From the NCBI GenBank assembly GCA_023391775.1, contig JAEWAG010000097.1, positions 1 to 5,285 on the forward strand: a stretch of DNA of 5,285 nt, written 5' to 3'. A program made the translations under genes and the position numbers. The notes beneath the pieces were generated by a model. That model was given only the letters and a program-made list of their open reading frames with translations, was not told the origin of the DNA and made no database searches. Source of the stretch: Pseudomonadota bacterium. Its GTDB lineage: Bacteria > Pseudomonadota > Gammaproteobacteria > Xanthomonadales > Xanthomonadaceae. Every line of letters begins with the position of its first letter. The first letter of the stretch is position 1. This document shows positions 5,271-5,285 of this stretch, piece by piece.

Positions 5271-5285
5271 CGACGGCTGCAACGC

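Overview
The window is compact, GC-rich bacterial chromosome. It has eight complete protein genes, short intergenic gaps, strong G/C preference at third codon positions, and no RNA gene, IS element, phage gene or CRISPR array. Dense envelope/secreted hypotheticals, an exported YbjN protein, a small 'NPYAAP' membrane protein and a MipA/OmpV porin-like protein fit a gammaproteobacterium of the Xanthomonadaceae/Lysobacteraceae (Stenotrophomonas, Pseudoxanthomonas, Luteimonas or Lysobacter-like). This placement is an inference from composition and gene style; no phylogenetic marker is present.

Layout. Bases 1-125 hold no complete gene; a minus-strand start codon with a good Shine-Dalgarno sits at the very edge. 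Three minus-strand genes follow: a secreted Gly/Pro/Tyr-tailed protein (126-707), an exported YbjN-domain protein (846-1322) with a strong hairpin just after its stop, and a four-helix membrane protein with an N-terminal NPYAAP motif (1448-1885). An 89-bp divergent gap with an inverted repeat leads to a 63-codon plus-strand gene (1975-2166). That gene overlaps tail-to-tail by 53 bp with a 104-codon minus-strand gene (2114-2428). Next is a divergent pair sharing a 96-bp gap: a secreted alpha/beta-hydrolase esterase (2520-3515, minus) and a membrane-anchored HExxH...E zinc metallopeptidase (3612-4328, plus). A MipA/OmpV outer-membrane protein (4372-5178, minus) closes the window, with a hairpin-forming inverted repeat upstream of it.

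There is no evidence that these genes form one pathway. Six of the eight products carry an apparent signal peptide or membrane segments, so the common theme is the cell envelope and periplasm; the two small proteins (63 and 104 residues) look cytosolic. The gaps of roughly 90-140 bp and the hairpins suggest mostly single transcription units. I do not see a clear novel multi-gene system. The items most worth checking are the divergent esterase/metallopeptidase pair, the uncharacterised HExxH protein, the antisense-overlapping small genes, and the unusual C-terminus of the MipA-like barrel.
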